This document shows, piece after piece, positions 1 to 8,160 of a stretch of 52,024 nucleotides of DNA (position 1 is the first letter of the stretch; every line of letters begins with the position of its first letter). Both the position numbers and the translations under genes were made by a program. The notes beneath the pieces were generated by a model. The model saw only the letters and a program-made list of their open reading frames with translations, was not told the DNA's origin and made no database searches. Origin of the DNA: an uncultured Muribaculum sp. (GTDB lineage Bacteria > Bacteroidota > Bacteroidia > Bacteroidales > Muribaculaceae); NCBI GenBank assembly GCA_910589555.1, contig CAJUTE010000015.1, forward strand, positions 1 to 52,024, in the 5' to 3' direction.

Positions 1-65
1 CGATATTATGAGTCGGTGTGGGGAGTTTTGACTTCTTTTGCGGTTGAAATCAAAATTAACCTTAG

Positions 66-2510
66 ATGAGAACGAAAACATTTTTTATAGGTTTGCTTTG
101 CTCGCTGTCGGTGTTGGCTCAGGATGCCCCCACGAGCAAATGGTGCTATCCGGGAGCTGACGGAAAGCTTGTCTATGGAACCACCAAGCAGGGCGACCGC
201 ATGATCGACTTTTCCCATGCCGGATACATGGGCGGCGGTGTCGCTCTTCCTTTTGTGCCGGCTAAGCTTACGGTGCATCCTCTTGCCGAGGGCGAGGATT
301 GCAGCGAGTTCATCCAGCAGGCTATTGACCGTGTGTCGGCTCTGCCTAAGGATGCCGACGGTTTTCGCGGAGCAGTGCTTTTAGCTCCGGGGCGCTATGT
401 GTGTTCGCAGCCGTTGCGCATCTCTGCCGACGGTGTTGTGCTGCGCGGCAGCGGTAGCGACAAGAGCGGCAGCGTCATAGTGATGACCGGTCCGAAGCAC
501 ACGGCTATTATGGTGACCAACGGTCAGCGTCGCGGAGGTGCTCTCGATGGTGGCGATGGCGCAAATGCCGTGAAGGTGACCGACAAGTATGTCCCGGCGG
601 GCTCGTATAGCGTAAATGTTGCCGATGCCTCCGGATTCAAAGCCGGCGACATGGTGAGGGTGAGCAAACCCGTGACCGATAAGTGGGTGAAATATATGAA
701 GATGCACGATATGAGCCGCAACGGAAAGCCGCAGACTTGGCTGAAGACCGGAAGCCGCCTGTCGGTAGAACGCGAGGTGGCAGCAGTCGACGGCAATAGA
801 ATCACCTTCAAGGTGCCGCTTGTGGACAGCTACGACAGCAAATTCACTGACGATAATACCACTGTGGCGTTGGCGGCTCCGTCGACAGCGTTGCGCCAGT
901 GCGGAGTTGAGTACATTCGCATCGAGTCGCCCGAGCAGGCGATGAACCACACTAAGGCACTCTATTATGCTCTTCGCCTTGTGGGCGAGGATTGCTGGGC
1001 GCGCGACATCAATGCCATGGAGACCATGGAGAGTGTCGGGGTGGGAGGTAAGCGCATCACTCTCCAGCAGATCAATGTGGTGCGCCATGCCGATCATCAG
1101 GGCGCGTCGAAGCCTGCTGAGTTCGCTCCCAATGCCACTCAGCTTCTGGTGGACCGCTGTTCGGTCACAGGCAACAACATCTGGTTTGTTGCCGTGGGAG
1201 CCGGACAAACCGGACCCATCGTCTTTCTAAACTGTAATTTTTCTGGCAATGGCCGTATTGAGGGACATCAGCGATGGAGCTGCGGCATGCTTTACGATAA
1301 TTGCCACGTGCCCGGCGGTGGCATCGACTTTAAGAATCGCGGGTCGATGGGCTCCGGACATGGCTGGGGCACCGCCTGGGCTGTGGCTTGGAATTGTGAG
1401 GCTAAGAGCTACGTCAACCAACTTCCTCCCGGCACTTGCAATTGGGTGATCGGAAGTAAGGGCGAGAGCACTCCTTTGCGCCGTCCGTTCAATCAGTCAG
1501 GACCCACTCTTCCGGTGGGCATCTTTGAGTCCCACGGTGCCAATGTGGCTCCGCAAAGCCTCTATCTTGCCCAGCTCAAGGAGCGTCTTGGCGACGAGGC
1601 TGTCGCTAACCTTGGATATGGCACCGATGTGTCGGCAGCCACTCCCGGCAATTCCGATTACCGTTATAAAGGGGGCATGATCGCCCATAAAGATCTTGTC
1701 GGCAAGGATTTCCGTGCCATCCATGAGTATATGCGTTCTCTGGGATGGGACTACTCCGAGCATCCCAACATCTCATCCAAAGACCATCACGATGGCATCC
1801 ACTGTCAGGTGGTATATGATGAGACCATCGGTCAATATGTGTATGATTTCATGGCTCATGCCGGCGAGTCGATCGACTATGACCGTGGCAGAGTCCCCAG
1901 CGATCGTCAGCGTAACGAGATGAAGACACAGACCAACCGTGACTGGCTGCATCTCAATGGCAACTGGGACGAATGGCAGCGTCTTGAATGGAAATTCCGC
2001 ATCCCCAAGGGTTTCCAGCCGTCGCCCAAGTTCTGTCACATTCATCAACTGAAGGCTCAGGAGGGCAATAATGGCGCTCCGCTCATCACCATCAGCACCC
2101 GCAGCGATGCCGATGGGGGCAACAAGCGTGTGCAGGTCATTCACTCAGGCGACCGCCGCGAGTCGACCAAGGGCGTGCTCATCGACAATCTGCCTCTCTC
2201 CGACTTTGAGGATGAGTGGATTCAGGTGCAGACCGAGATGCATTACACCCACAACGGCACTTTCCGCATCAAGATGACGCGTATGAGCGATGGTAAGGTC
2301 CTTGCCGATGCTTCGTTTGACGACGTGGATCTGTGGCGTAAAGGTGCGACCAACATCCGCAACAAGTTTGGCATATACCGCAGCCTTGGTCGCCGCATGA
2401 TGAATGCCGCCGACCGTCCCGACCTCGGAATCAAGGATGAGAGCCTCCGCCTTGCCGATTTCCGTGTGTATGAAGCCTTCACCAATCCTAATCCGCAGCC
2501 ACATGATTAA
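66..2510 (+). CDS. Secreted beta-helix protein fused to a jelly-roll lyase-like domain
   Basis: An 814-residue exported protein with a signal peptide over about residues 1-18 (ends VLAQ). Residues ~25-500 form a pectate-lyase-type right-handed beta-helix and match the protein at 40034-41584 motif by motif (VLLAPGRY against VLLKRGVY, GSGHGW, SLYLAQL). Residues ~600-800, starting near WDEWQRLEWKFRIPKGF, look like a concanavalin-type jelly roll of the kind found in several polysaccharide lyases (strands FCHIHQLKA and LITISTR); the 40-kb paralogue lacks this half. A role in cleaving a uronic-acid polysaccharide is inferred from fold only; no catalytic residue is assigned. The ATG is chosen because the signal peptide begins there. 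A terminator at 2546-2570 separates it from the next gene. Confidence 0.8.
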   Translation: MRTKTFFIGLLCSLSVLAQDAPTSKWCYPGADGKLVYGTTKQGDRMIDFSHAGYMGGGVALPFVPAKLTVHPLAEGEDCSEFIQQAIDRVSALPKDADGFRGAVLLAPGRYVCSQPLRISADGVVLRGSGSDKSGSVIVMTGPKHTAIMVTNGQRRGGALDGGDGANAVKVTDKYVPAGSYSVNVADASGFKAGDMVRVSKPVTDKWVKYMKMHDMSRNGKPQTWLKTGSRLSVEREVAAVDGNRITFKVPLVDSYDSKFTDDNTTVALAAPSTALRQCGVEYIRIESPEQAMNHTKALYYALRLVGEDCWARDINAMETMESVGVGGKRITLQQINVVRHADHQGASKPAEFAPNATQLLVDRCSVTGNNIWFVAVGAGQTGPIVFLNCNFSGNGRIEGHQRWSCGMLYDNCHVPGGGIDFKNRGSMGSGHGWGTAWAVAWNCEAKSYVNQLPPGTCNWVIGSKGESTPLRRPFNQSGPTLPVGIFESHGANVAPQSLYLAQLKERLGDEAVANLGYGTDVSAATPGNSDYRYKGGMIAHKDLVGKDFRAIHEYMRSLGWDYSEHPNISSKDHHDGIHCQVVYDETIGQYVYDFMAHAGESIDYDRGRVPSDRQRNEMKTQTNRDWLHLNGNWDEWQRLEWKFRIPKGFQPSPKFCHIHQLKAQEGNNGAPLITISTRSDADGGNKRVQVIHSGDRRESTKGVLIDNLPLSDFEDEWIQVQTEMHYTHNGTFRIKMTRMSDGKVLADASFDDVDLWRKGATNIRNKFGIYRSLGRRMMNAADRPDLGIKDESLRLADFRVYEAFTNPNPQPHD

Positions 2511-2545
2511 TCCGCATTTTTGGTGTAATTGAGTTATAGATCCGG

Positions 2546-2570
2546 GGGGCATCGCTTCGTGCGATGTCCC
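2546..2570 (+). terminator. Intrinsic terminator after the beta-helix/jelly-roll gene
   Basis: A 10-bp stem (2546-2555 with 2561-2570, one G-T pair) closes on a TTCGT loop and is followed by the T-rich run TTGTGTTTTA. It lies 36 nt past the stop at 2510. Confidence 0.75.
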
Positions 2571-2615
2571 TTGTGTTTTATCTCGTGAATAGTTTGGTTA
2601 AAATGATAGAGTGAT

Positions 2616-4589
2616 ATGAAACGATTTCTAATTTCCTTTGTGTCTTTGCTCGGATTGGCGGTTGTAGCCGCCCACGGGCAGGCGGTGAATCTTGCTCTTG
2701 GGAAAACCTATTCAGCAAGTTCTGAGTATAAATCAGCCTATGGACCGGCAAAAGCCTTTGACGGGAATGCTTCCACACGTTGGTCGGCGGGAAAGAACGC
2801 CACAACCAATGAGTGGCTTCAGGTCGACTTCGGCGCTCCGGTAGAGTTTGACCGCGTTGTGATAAAGCAATATGAGAACCGCGTGTCGGCTTATGAGATT
2901 CAGGTGTCTGACGATGCCCGGGATTGGGTGGCTGCTCTGAACGGTGATGTGATTGAATCCGACGAGGTGATGACTTTCCCTCCGCAAGTCAAGCGTTATC
3001 TACGGTTGCTCATAATTTCGGCGACTAAAGAAACCAGCATTTGGGAGCTTGCCGTGTTCAATAAGGTTGCCGAAGTCCCCCGTCCCGAATTAGGCAGCGG
3101 CATGTTCTTCGAAAATCCAAGAGGACCGTTGACAAAGGCTGAGGTCGACTATTTCAAGGCTTTTGCTGCCAATCCCAAGAAATTCGCGTTGCCCACCTCC
3201 AATGTCGGCAATCAGCTTGTCTACGGCAAGCAAGGCATAGGTGCCGAGGGGCTTGCATGGATGTATAAAACCACCGGCGACAAGGATATTCTCGACATCT
3301 TTATAAAGCACTGTGACTATATGCTTTTCTGCCGCAATGATCAGGAGGGTGGGGAGAAACGCACTCTCTGGACCGGACGCATTGAAAAATGTTGGCCCAA
3401 CAAGGCTAATACAGAGGCTGAGGGACTTGTTAAATATTCCGCATCGGAAAATGGCGACATCCTCGGACACATTTATTTCTGTGCATATCTCATCCTGCTT
3501 AGTCCCGATCTGCTCGACCAACCGGCTCCCGCGAGCGACAAGCAAGACTACATCGATTTCGGCACCACCTATCGCGACCGTGCCATGAAATACATTCAGA
3601 TGTGTGACGAGGTCATGGACGAGTTCTATGTCCCGCGCTTTGTCACTGCATCCCTCACTCTTGAGTGGCCCGACTGTGATGAGTGGAACTGGCTCGGGCA
3701 GGCTATCGGCTACCGTTTCCCCGTCAATCAGCAGGCTATGGCGCTAAATGCGTTCCACAAGGCGCTCGAATGCTATGGAGTGCTCAACATCAACCCCGAA
3801 AAACGCGAACTTTACAAAAAAGTGGTGCAGACATCCATCAACGGCATGGAAGAAACACTTGTGCCGAAAACAGTGACCGTCAACGGCGAGACTAAAAATT
3901 GCTACCTTTGGTACTACCACATGGACATGGGCAAGAACAAGCCGGAGGACTTCGACCACTCGTCCTACACCATGCTCGAATACTACAAGGCTTATGAAAG
4001 CGACCTCTTCGAGCGTGTCACCATCGACAAGATGCATACCTTCATCAACACCGTGAAATACATCATGTGGGATGAAGCCACACGCACCGTTTCTGACCAT
4101 GTCGATGGTAGTGAAACCAATGTTGCCGACCGTAAGAAAAGCACTTATCCCGGATGGATCCAGATGTCATTCTTTGACCCGGAATTCTGGGAATACAATC
4201 TGAAGATGCGTGGAAACGTAGCCGAAGAGGTGGGCCGCATGGGGCATTTCCTCTACATGAAAAGCCGCCTCTTCGGGTATGCCGACGATCTCACAGCGCA
4301 TCCCATCAACATCACCCGCTATGGCGGCAAAGATCCGGCGTCAATCACTCCCGAAGCCATCGCTGATGAAAGCGGCATCTCAATCTCAGGTCCCGTCAAA
4401 AACGAGCTCAACATCCAGTCGGAAATCCCGCTCAAAACAGTCAGAATCATCGATCTCAGCGGGCGTGCCGTGCTCACCCACTCATATTCCGAGAGCATCT
4501 CAGTGGCTCACCTCGCTACCGGCATCTACGTTGTCATCATGGAAACCGCCGATGGTCAGGCTACCGCAGTGAAAATCATAAAAGAATAA
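2616..4589 (+). CDS. Discoidin-domain (F5/8 type C) secreted protein with alpha-helical toroid and T9SS tail
   Basis: A 657-residue exported protein. After a signal peptide (~1-22, ends AHGQA), residues ~25-150 form an F5/8 type C / CBM32-like domain (LGKTYSASSEY, FDGNASTRWSAG, WLQVDFG), probably for glycan binding. Residues ~160-560 are helical and rich in Trp/Tyr/Asp (GAEGLAWMYKTTGDKD, DCDEWNWLGQAIGYR, WYYHMDMG), which suggests an alpha/alpha toroid like uronan lyases or glucuronyl hydrolases; I cannot assign a family. The last ~75 residues (VRIIDLSGRAV, LATGIYVVIME, VKIIKE) are a type IX secretion sorting domain, so the protein should reach the cell surface. No TAnnTTTG box was found just upstream. 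It ends at a strong terminator. Confidence 0.78.
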   Translation: MKRFLISFVSLLGLAVVAAHGQAVNLALGKTYSASSEYKSAYGPAKAFDGNASTRWSAGKNATTNEWLQVDFGAPVEFDRVVIKQYENRVSAYEIQVSDDARDWVAALNGDVIESDEVMTFPPQVKRYLRLLIISATKETSIWELAVFNKVAEVPRPELGSGMFFENPRGPLTKAEVDYFKAFAANPKKFALPTSNVGNQLVYGKQGIGAEGLAWMYKTTGDKDILDIFIKHCDYMLFCRNDQEGGEKRTLWTGRIEKCWPNKANTEAEGLVKYSASENGDILGHIYFCAYLILLSPDLLDQPAPASDKQDYIDFGTTYRDRAMKYIQMCDEVMDEFYVPRFVTASLTLEWPDCDEWNWLGQAIGYRFPVNQQAMALNAFHKALECYGVLNINPEKRELYKKVVQTSINGMEETLVPKTVTVNGETKNCYLWYYHMDMGKNKPEDFDHSSYTMLEYYKAYESDLFERVTIDKMHTFINTVKYIMWDEATRTVSDHVDGSETNVADRKKSTYPGWIQMSFFDPEFWEYNLKMRGNVAEEVGRMGHFLYMKSRLFGYADDLTAHPINITRYGGKDPASITPEAIADESGISISGPVKNELNIQSEIPLKTVRIIDLSGRAVLTHSYSESISVAHLATGIYVVIMETADGQATAVKIIKE

Positions 4590-4617
4590 CATCCACCTTC
4601 ACAATCACAAAAACAAC

Positions 4618-4643
4618 GACGGGGAGCCTAACCGCTCCCCGTC
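4618..4643 (+). terminator. Intrinsic terminator after the discoidin-toroid gene
   Basis: A perfect 10-bp GC-rich stem (4618-4627 with 4634-4643) with a 6-nt CTAACC loop lies 28 nt after the stop codon. The following sequence ATCATTATCT is only moderately T-rich. Confidence 0.8.
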
Positions 4644-5005
4644 ATCATTATCTATAAAGCGGAAATATTCTGTGGCATTGAAAATGTCGGATAGTAAAAC
4701 GGCGTGCAGTCAGAATGATTCCCTAAGTTTCGGGTATACAATACTATAAATGTCTGAAAGGCAATGCCTATGTATAACCGCGGTACAGGGAGCCGCAGGC
4801 GACCTGTGCCCGGAAAAACACCCCACAAAAAATGCACTCTGTAAAGAGTGCCCCTTAAAGAATGCCATGATTGCCGAACCACGTCAATACATTCGCCCCT
4901 ACGAGATATTGGAAAGAATACCATAAATGCCGTGAAACGGCAATGCGGTTAAAGCCACAAGGCGAATTCTGGCACAGGAAAAGATATCCAAATCTCCACA
5001 AAAAT

Positions 5006-5109
5006 GCCGTGCAACGGCAAAATAATTTGAGCTCCGCCACGAGGCGAAGCCGAGGTGCGGAGAAAGCTATCACCCCGAAACGGGCGTCGAAGACGTCCAC
5101 CAACCACCG
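5006..5109 (+). repeat. Modular repeat, block 1, copy A
   Basis: About 104 bp that align with 49562-49668 in the same orientation at roughly 80% identity by eye. Shared landmarks are the GCCGTG-CGGCAAAATAATTT start, CCGCCACGAGGCG, AGCCGAGG and TCGAAGA-GTCCACC. Confidence 0.75.
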
Positions 5110-5118
5110 AGAAACTAA

Positions 5119-5173
5119 GTGCCGCAAGGCACGAGTCCGTCTATAACCCCGACTGAGCGAGCGAAGTCGGGGG
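5119..5173 (+). repeat. Modular repeat, block 2, copy A
   Basis: A 55-bp block that matches the reverse complement of 49732-49786. The last 27 bases, containing the CCCCGACT...AGTCGGGG hairpin, are identical and the rest is similar. Block 2 is therefore flipped relative to block 1 between the two loci. Confidence 0.78.
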
Positions 5174-5276
5174 GGCGGAGACAACACCAAAAAACGAGTC
5201 CCGAACGGGACGAGCCCGTTGAAAAAATTTCCGCACATGGGGATAAAAAGTGGGTAAATCCCCTGCAAACCTTCAC

Positions 5277-5284
5277 TATCTTTG
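5277..5284 (+). promoter_or_regulatory. TAnnTTTG promoter box upstream of a gene-free stretch
   Basis: TATCTTTG matches the Bacteroidota -7 consensus. No protein gene follows it, so it may drive a non-coding RNA. Confidence 0.5.
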
Positions 5285-5289
5285 CCCAA

Positions 5290-5560
5290 ACATAACGGTA
5301 TCAATCTGCGGGAAAGGAATCCCGTCACGGTTCCACCACAATCACGGCAACACGCCCGAAGGATGCTGACATCAGCCGGCTACAGTCAGCCCCGAGAGCC
5401 CCGCCGCGACAGGCTAGGATCCGTTGGAGTACTCCGACAGGCACCTCCCCGCAGAACCCGACCGGCAACGACAGCGGAAGCAGATGGAGTCGCCCGAAGT
5501 ACACTTCGCTAAGTTTCAGAAAATGATCTGGAAGACTGCTTGAAATTGGTCCTTTAATCA
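5290..5560 (+). ncRNA. Candidate structured RNA (unassigned)
   Basis: A stretch of about 270 nt with no believable reading frame, starting just downstream of a TATCTTTG box and followed, after about 70 nt, by a bidirectional terminator at 5628-5663. Its ends can pair weakly (ATCAAT near 5298 with ATTGGT near 5546) and it has several GC-rich internal hairpins. I compared it by eye with RNase P RNA, tmRNA and small SRP RNA and found none of their signature motifs. A Bacteroidales-specific RNA is possible; decayed sequence is the alternative. Confidence 0.3.
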
Positions 5561-5627
5561 ATGTGCACAGACCACCAACACGAAGCCGCCATCGTTGCCG
5601 GATTCGGGGATCCCGTCATATATCAAA

Positions 5628-5663
5628 AAATAAAGGCAACGAATCTCTCCGCTGCCTTTATTT
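5628..5663. terminator. Bidirectional intrinsic terminator
   Basis: An 11-bp stem (5628-5638 with 5653-5663, AAATAAAGGCA/TGCCTTTATTT) with a 14-nt loop is flanked by A and T runs on both strands. On the minus strand it sits 9 nt past the stop of the SMP-30-like gene and ends the lyase operon. Confidence 0.85.
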
Positions 5664-5671
5664 TTCATTGT

Positions 5672-6763
5672 TTATTTTTCTATGTCAAGCCGGCTCAGGG
5701 TGTAGGGCTTGTCATGAGCGGTATTGACCTTACCGGGATCGGTGACGGCGTCGAAGCACGACACAATCAGCATTCTGTTCCACACGATAGGTTCGCCGGG
5801 TTGGTCGAGTCCGCCGTCACTACCGTCGCAATCTGGGCTTTGGGCTATGCGTGTGATTTTTCCTTCAGGCGACACTTTGGCTATGGCGTTTACTGAGAAA
5901 TCGGCTACATACAGGTTGCCGTTGTCATCAATGGCTATGCCGTCAGTGCTTTTCAGTTGAGTGGTGTCCTGAGCCCACAAGTTGCTTGACAACACTTGTT
6001 TTCCAGAAGGGTCAAGAGTGATCTTGTGAATGCTTCCGTCGCCGAAATTGCCCACATACATATTGCTGTCGCGGTCAAACACGATGCCGTCGAGACCATA
6101 CTGCACTTCCGGATTTACGGTCACAACGGTAGCGAGTAGATTCGTATCGGCGGCGGTGTTTGTCACTGCCACATCGCGGTCGTTGCGATTGAAGCGATAC
6201 ACGCCGCTTGTGAGTTTCTCCGACGGTATGCCTGAGAGCGAGCTTTGTGTCACATATATGTTATCGCCCAGAAGTTTCACTCCGTTAGGGTGCTCCATGC
6301 CCGACGCTATGGTCACACAGTCAATGAGCTTCCCTGCTTCATCAAACACCAGTTTCAACAGCCGTCCCTTATTTTTGCCTGCCTCGCTGCCTGTCCAGCC
6401 TTGGTTGTCGGCAACGTAAAGATTGCCATCGTCATCAAATGCTATCCCCATCGGAGCGGCAAATCCGGTTTCAGGCAGAACCGGCACATCAATCCATTTT
6501 GAAATCTTTCCATCGGCGGTTATCTTCATCAGGCACGCCGGTTTCGTCTGGTCGGCAAAGTTCGGACATGCCAAAATCAACGATCCGTCTGCTGCTATCG
6601 CCATACCGTCGGGGGTAGGGCAGTAGTCAGGCAGCTCCATGAATAGCGAAGGTGTGAGCAAGCCGGAATCGTTGGATTCCGGCTTGTTGCCTGTTGACTT
6701 GCACGCTGCGGTGCATAGCAATGCGGCGGCTGCGATATATTGTAGTTTCATCAAGGGCATCAT
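5672..6763 (-). CDS. SMP-30/gluconolactonase-like beta-propeller lipoprotein
   Basis: A 363-residue predicted lipoprotein (lipobox LCTAAC near residue 20). The body is a repeated beta-propeller of the SMP-30/gluconolactonase/LRE type, with blades of the form GIAFDDDGNLYVADN, NGVKLLGDNIYVT, GIVFDRDSNMYVGNFG and GIAIDDNGNLYVADF. Known relatives are metal-dependent lactonases or sugar-binding propellers; which applies here cannot be read from sequence. The gene overlaps the PL6 gene before it by an ATGA junction, so the two are translationally coupled. A start at 6751 (MKLQYIAAA) would give a neater signal peptide. It is the last gene of the PL8-PL6-PL6 operon and may act on products of those lyases. 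Confidence 0.8.
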   Translation of the reverse strand: MMPLMKLQYIAAAALLCTAACKSTGNKPESNDSGLLTPSLFMELPDYCPTPDGMAIAADGSLILACPNFADQTKPACLMKITADGKISKWIDVPVLPETGFAAPMGIAFDDDGNLYVADNQGWTGSEAGKNKGRLLKLVFDEAGKLIDCVTIASGMEHPNGVKLLGDNIYVTQSSLSGIPSEKLTSGVYRFNRNDRDVAVTNTAADTNLLATVVTVNPEVQYGLDGIVFDRDSNMYVGNFGDGSIHKITLDPSGKQVLSSNLWAQDTTQLKSTDGIAIDDNGNLYVADFSVNAIAKVSPEGKITRIAQSPDCDGSDGGLDQPGEPIVWNRMLIVSCFDAVTDPGKVNTAHDKPYTLSRLDIEK

Positions 6764-8145
6764 TTATAATTTTTCGAGATGTACTGAAGGTCGTTCATGT
6801 TAGGCTCATACCATGAAGGTCCGATGTTCTTTACGCCATCCATCACGCGGCTTTTTTCCTGTGCGGCAAAATCCTCAGCCTCCACTTTTATGAATCCGCT
6901 CAGTCGATGCTCGGAATCGTCGCCCCAGTTGTAGCGGTTGTCGATGAACTCAAATCCGGCAAGAGTGAGTTCAGGATTGGTGATTTTGATATTGTTGGTG
7001 GAGTTGGCAAAATAATTGTCGGTCATTCTCACATTGCGGGGCTCCTTGGTGCCGCGTCCCGACCCGAGGTCGATGATACCGCAGTCCACAAATGCGTTTT
7101 TGGCGATGTTGATGTTTTCGCTGCGATGATATGAGGTGAGAGGCTCTTTTTTGATATCGGTATTCGCATCGGGGCGTTCAAACACGCCCATGCGCACGAG
7201 CAGCCCGAAGCCGTTGGTACGGTAGCAATGATTGTTGTAGACGGTGTGTCCTTGATTTATGAGGCGTATGCCGAGTGTGCCTCGGAGATTATTGCCCACG
7301 AATGTGTTGGACTCCATTACGTTGTAGTGTCCGTGGCGGCACACGAGTCCGCCGCGTGCTTCATAGAACAGATTGCCGCGCAGAATATTGTGGCATGACT
7401 TCACTGAGATGATCTCGTTTTCGCCGTCGCAGTGCAGAAACACATTGTTTTCCACCACCGACCGTGATTCGAGCTGTGATGACCAAGAGTGTCCGATGCG
7501 GATTATTTCAGCTCCGTTGCCGCCAAAGGGGGGACGGTTGCCGAAAAGGTTATGGTCGATCTGATGGTTGTTGAGATGGTCATTTTCGGTGAGCCACATC
7601 TGCATCACGAGTCCGCCCACACGCTTGTTGGCAAAGTAGCAGTGGTCCACGCGGATATTGTCGCCATAGAGGTTCACCCAATACTCGGTGGTGTTTTTCT
7701 CCGGCGATGGCTTTTCTGGCTTGTTGGGGTCGTTGCAGTCATCGATGGCGCAATTGGTGAATCGGCAGTGCGATGCCCTCGTCTCGCCATCCTTGAAATC
7801 GATGAGATGTGTTCCTGCCGCCCACGCCTTATGGAAAAGAAGTCCGTCAATGTGCTGATATTTTCCGGATATCATCATGTTGAGGGGACCGGAGATGATT
7901 GCTTTCCCGGGATGTTCGGCACGCAAGCCTATGGAGTCGCATTCGGTGCCCGATGCCGAGAACCTCAATGTGCCGAGATTGTTATATGTGCCGTCACGCA
8001 GTATCACATTGTCGCCCGGCTTAAGAGTGCCATCGTTCAATATGGTTGCAAGACGCGCCGTTTCGTTGGGAGAGATGAAATAGTCGGTTGCCTGAGCATT
8101 GCAGAAGCAGGCGAGACCGAGCATTATGGATGCAAATTGTTTCAT
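6760..8145 (-). CDS. Polysaccharide lyase family 6, second copy
   Basis: A 461-residue secreted right-handed beta-helix lyase of family PL6, which contains alginate lyases and chondroitinase B (dermatan-cleaving). The signal peptide ends about residue 19. The family core is intact: GGNGAE, CDGENEIISVKS and LVCRHGH. Lys249 and Arg270 fall where chondroitinase B has catalytic Lys250 and Arg271, and the Asn and Glu residues of GGNGAE and DGENE are positioned as its calcium ligands. It is a tandem paralogue of the gene at 8161-9564. Substrate (alginate-like uronan or dermatan/chondroitin) is not decided by these motifs. Its stop codon overlaps the start of the propeller gene. Confidence 0.92.
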   Translation of the reverse strand: MKQFASIMLGLACFCNAQATDYFISPNETARLATILNDGTLKPGDNVILRDGTYNNLGTLRFSASGTECDSIGLRAEHPGKAIISGPLNMMISGKYQHIDGLLFHKAWAAGTHLIDFKDGETRASHCRFTNCAIDDCNDPNKPEKPSPEKNTTEYWVNLYGDNIRVDHCYFANKRVGGLVMQMWLTENDHLNNHQIDHNLFGNRPPFGGNGAEIIRIGHSWSSQLESRSVVENNVFLHCDGENEIISVKSCHNILRGNLFYEARGGLVCRHGHYNVMESNTFVGNNLRGTLGIRLINQGHTVYNNHCYRTNGFGLLVRMGVFERPDANTDIKKEPLTSYHRSENINIAKNAFVDCGIIDLGSGRGTKEPRNVRMTDNYFANSTNNIKITNPELTLAGFEFIDNRYNWGDDSEHRLSGFIKVEAEDFAAQEKSRVMDGVKNIGPSWYEPNMNDLQYISKNYK

Positions 8146-8160
8146 TGAAGGTGAATGTGA

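Larger units (their letters stand above)
4651..5276. repeat. Intergenic field of short GC-rich hairpins
   Basis: No convincing gene lies here. The stretch is packed with small inverted repeats: GCACTCT/AGAGTGC near 4834-4851, TGCCG/CGGCA units near 4928 and 5005, CGCC/GGCG near 5036, GTGCC/GGCAC at 5119-5132, a long CCCCGACT/AGTCGGGG hairpin near 5147-5172, and GTCCC/GGGAC near 5199. Two blocks (5006-5109 and 5119-5173) recur near 49.6-49.8 kb. The look is that of REP- or MITE-like palindromic elements; the open frame at 4871-5146 runs through these repeats and is not credible as a gene. Confidence 0.7.

Noticed and set aside
381..1208. 275-codon frame antisense to the first gene
   Set aside because: It mirrors a well-supported secreted protein on the plus strand, and its His/Ala-rich translation is typical of antisense frames in GC-rich coding sequence.
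4871..5146. 91-codon open frame across the hairpin repeats
   Set aside because: It is composed of repeat sequence, has a basic, low-complexity translation and no promoter, and overlaps blocks that recur elsewhere out of frame.
4830..5210. Regularly spaced short palindromes as a possible CRISPR array
   Set aside because: Unit sequences and spacings vary, no repeat of 24-40 bp recurs regularly and no cas genes are nearby.
5282..5561. Two overlapping open frames (76 and 78 codons) on opposite strands
   Set aside because: The translations look like read-through of GC-rich structured sequence, with no recognisable domain; a non-coding RNA or decayed sequence is more likely.
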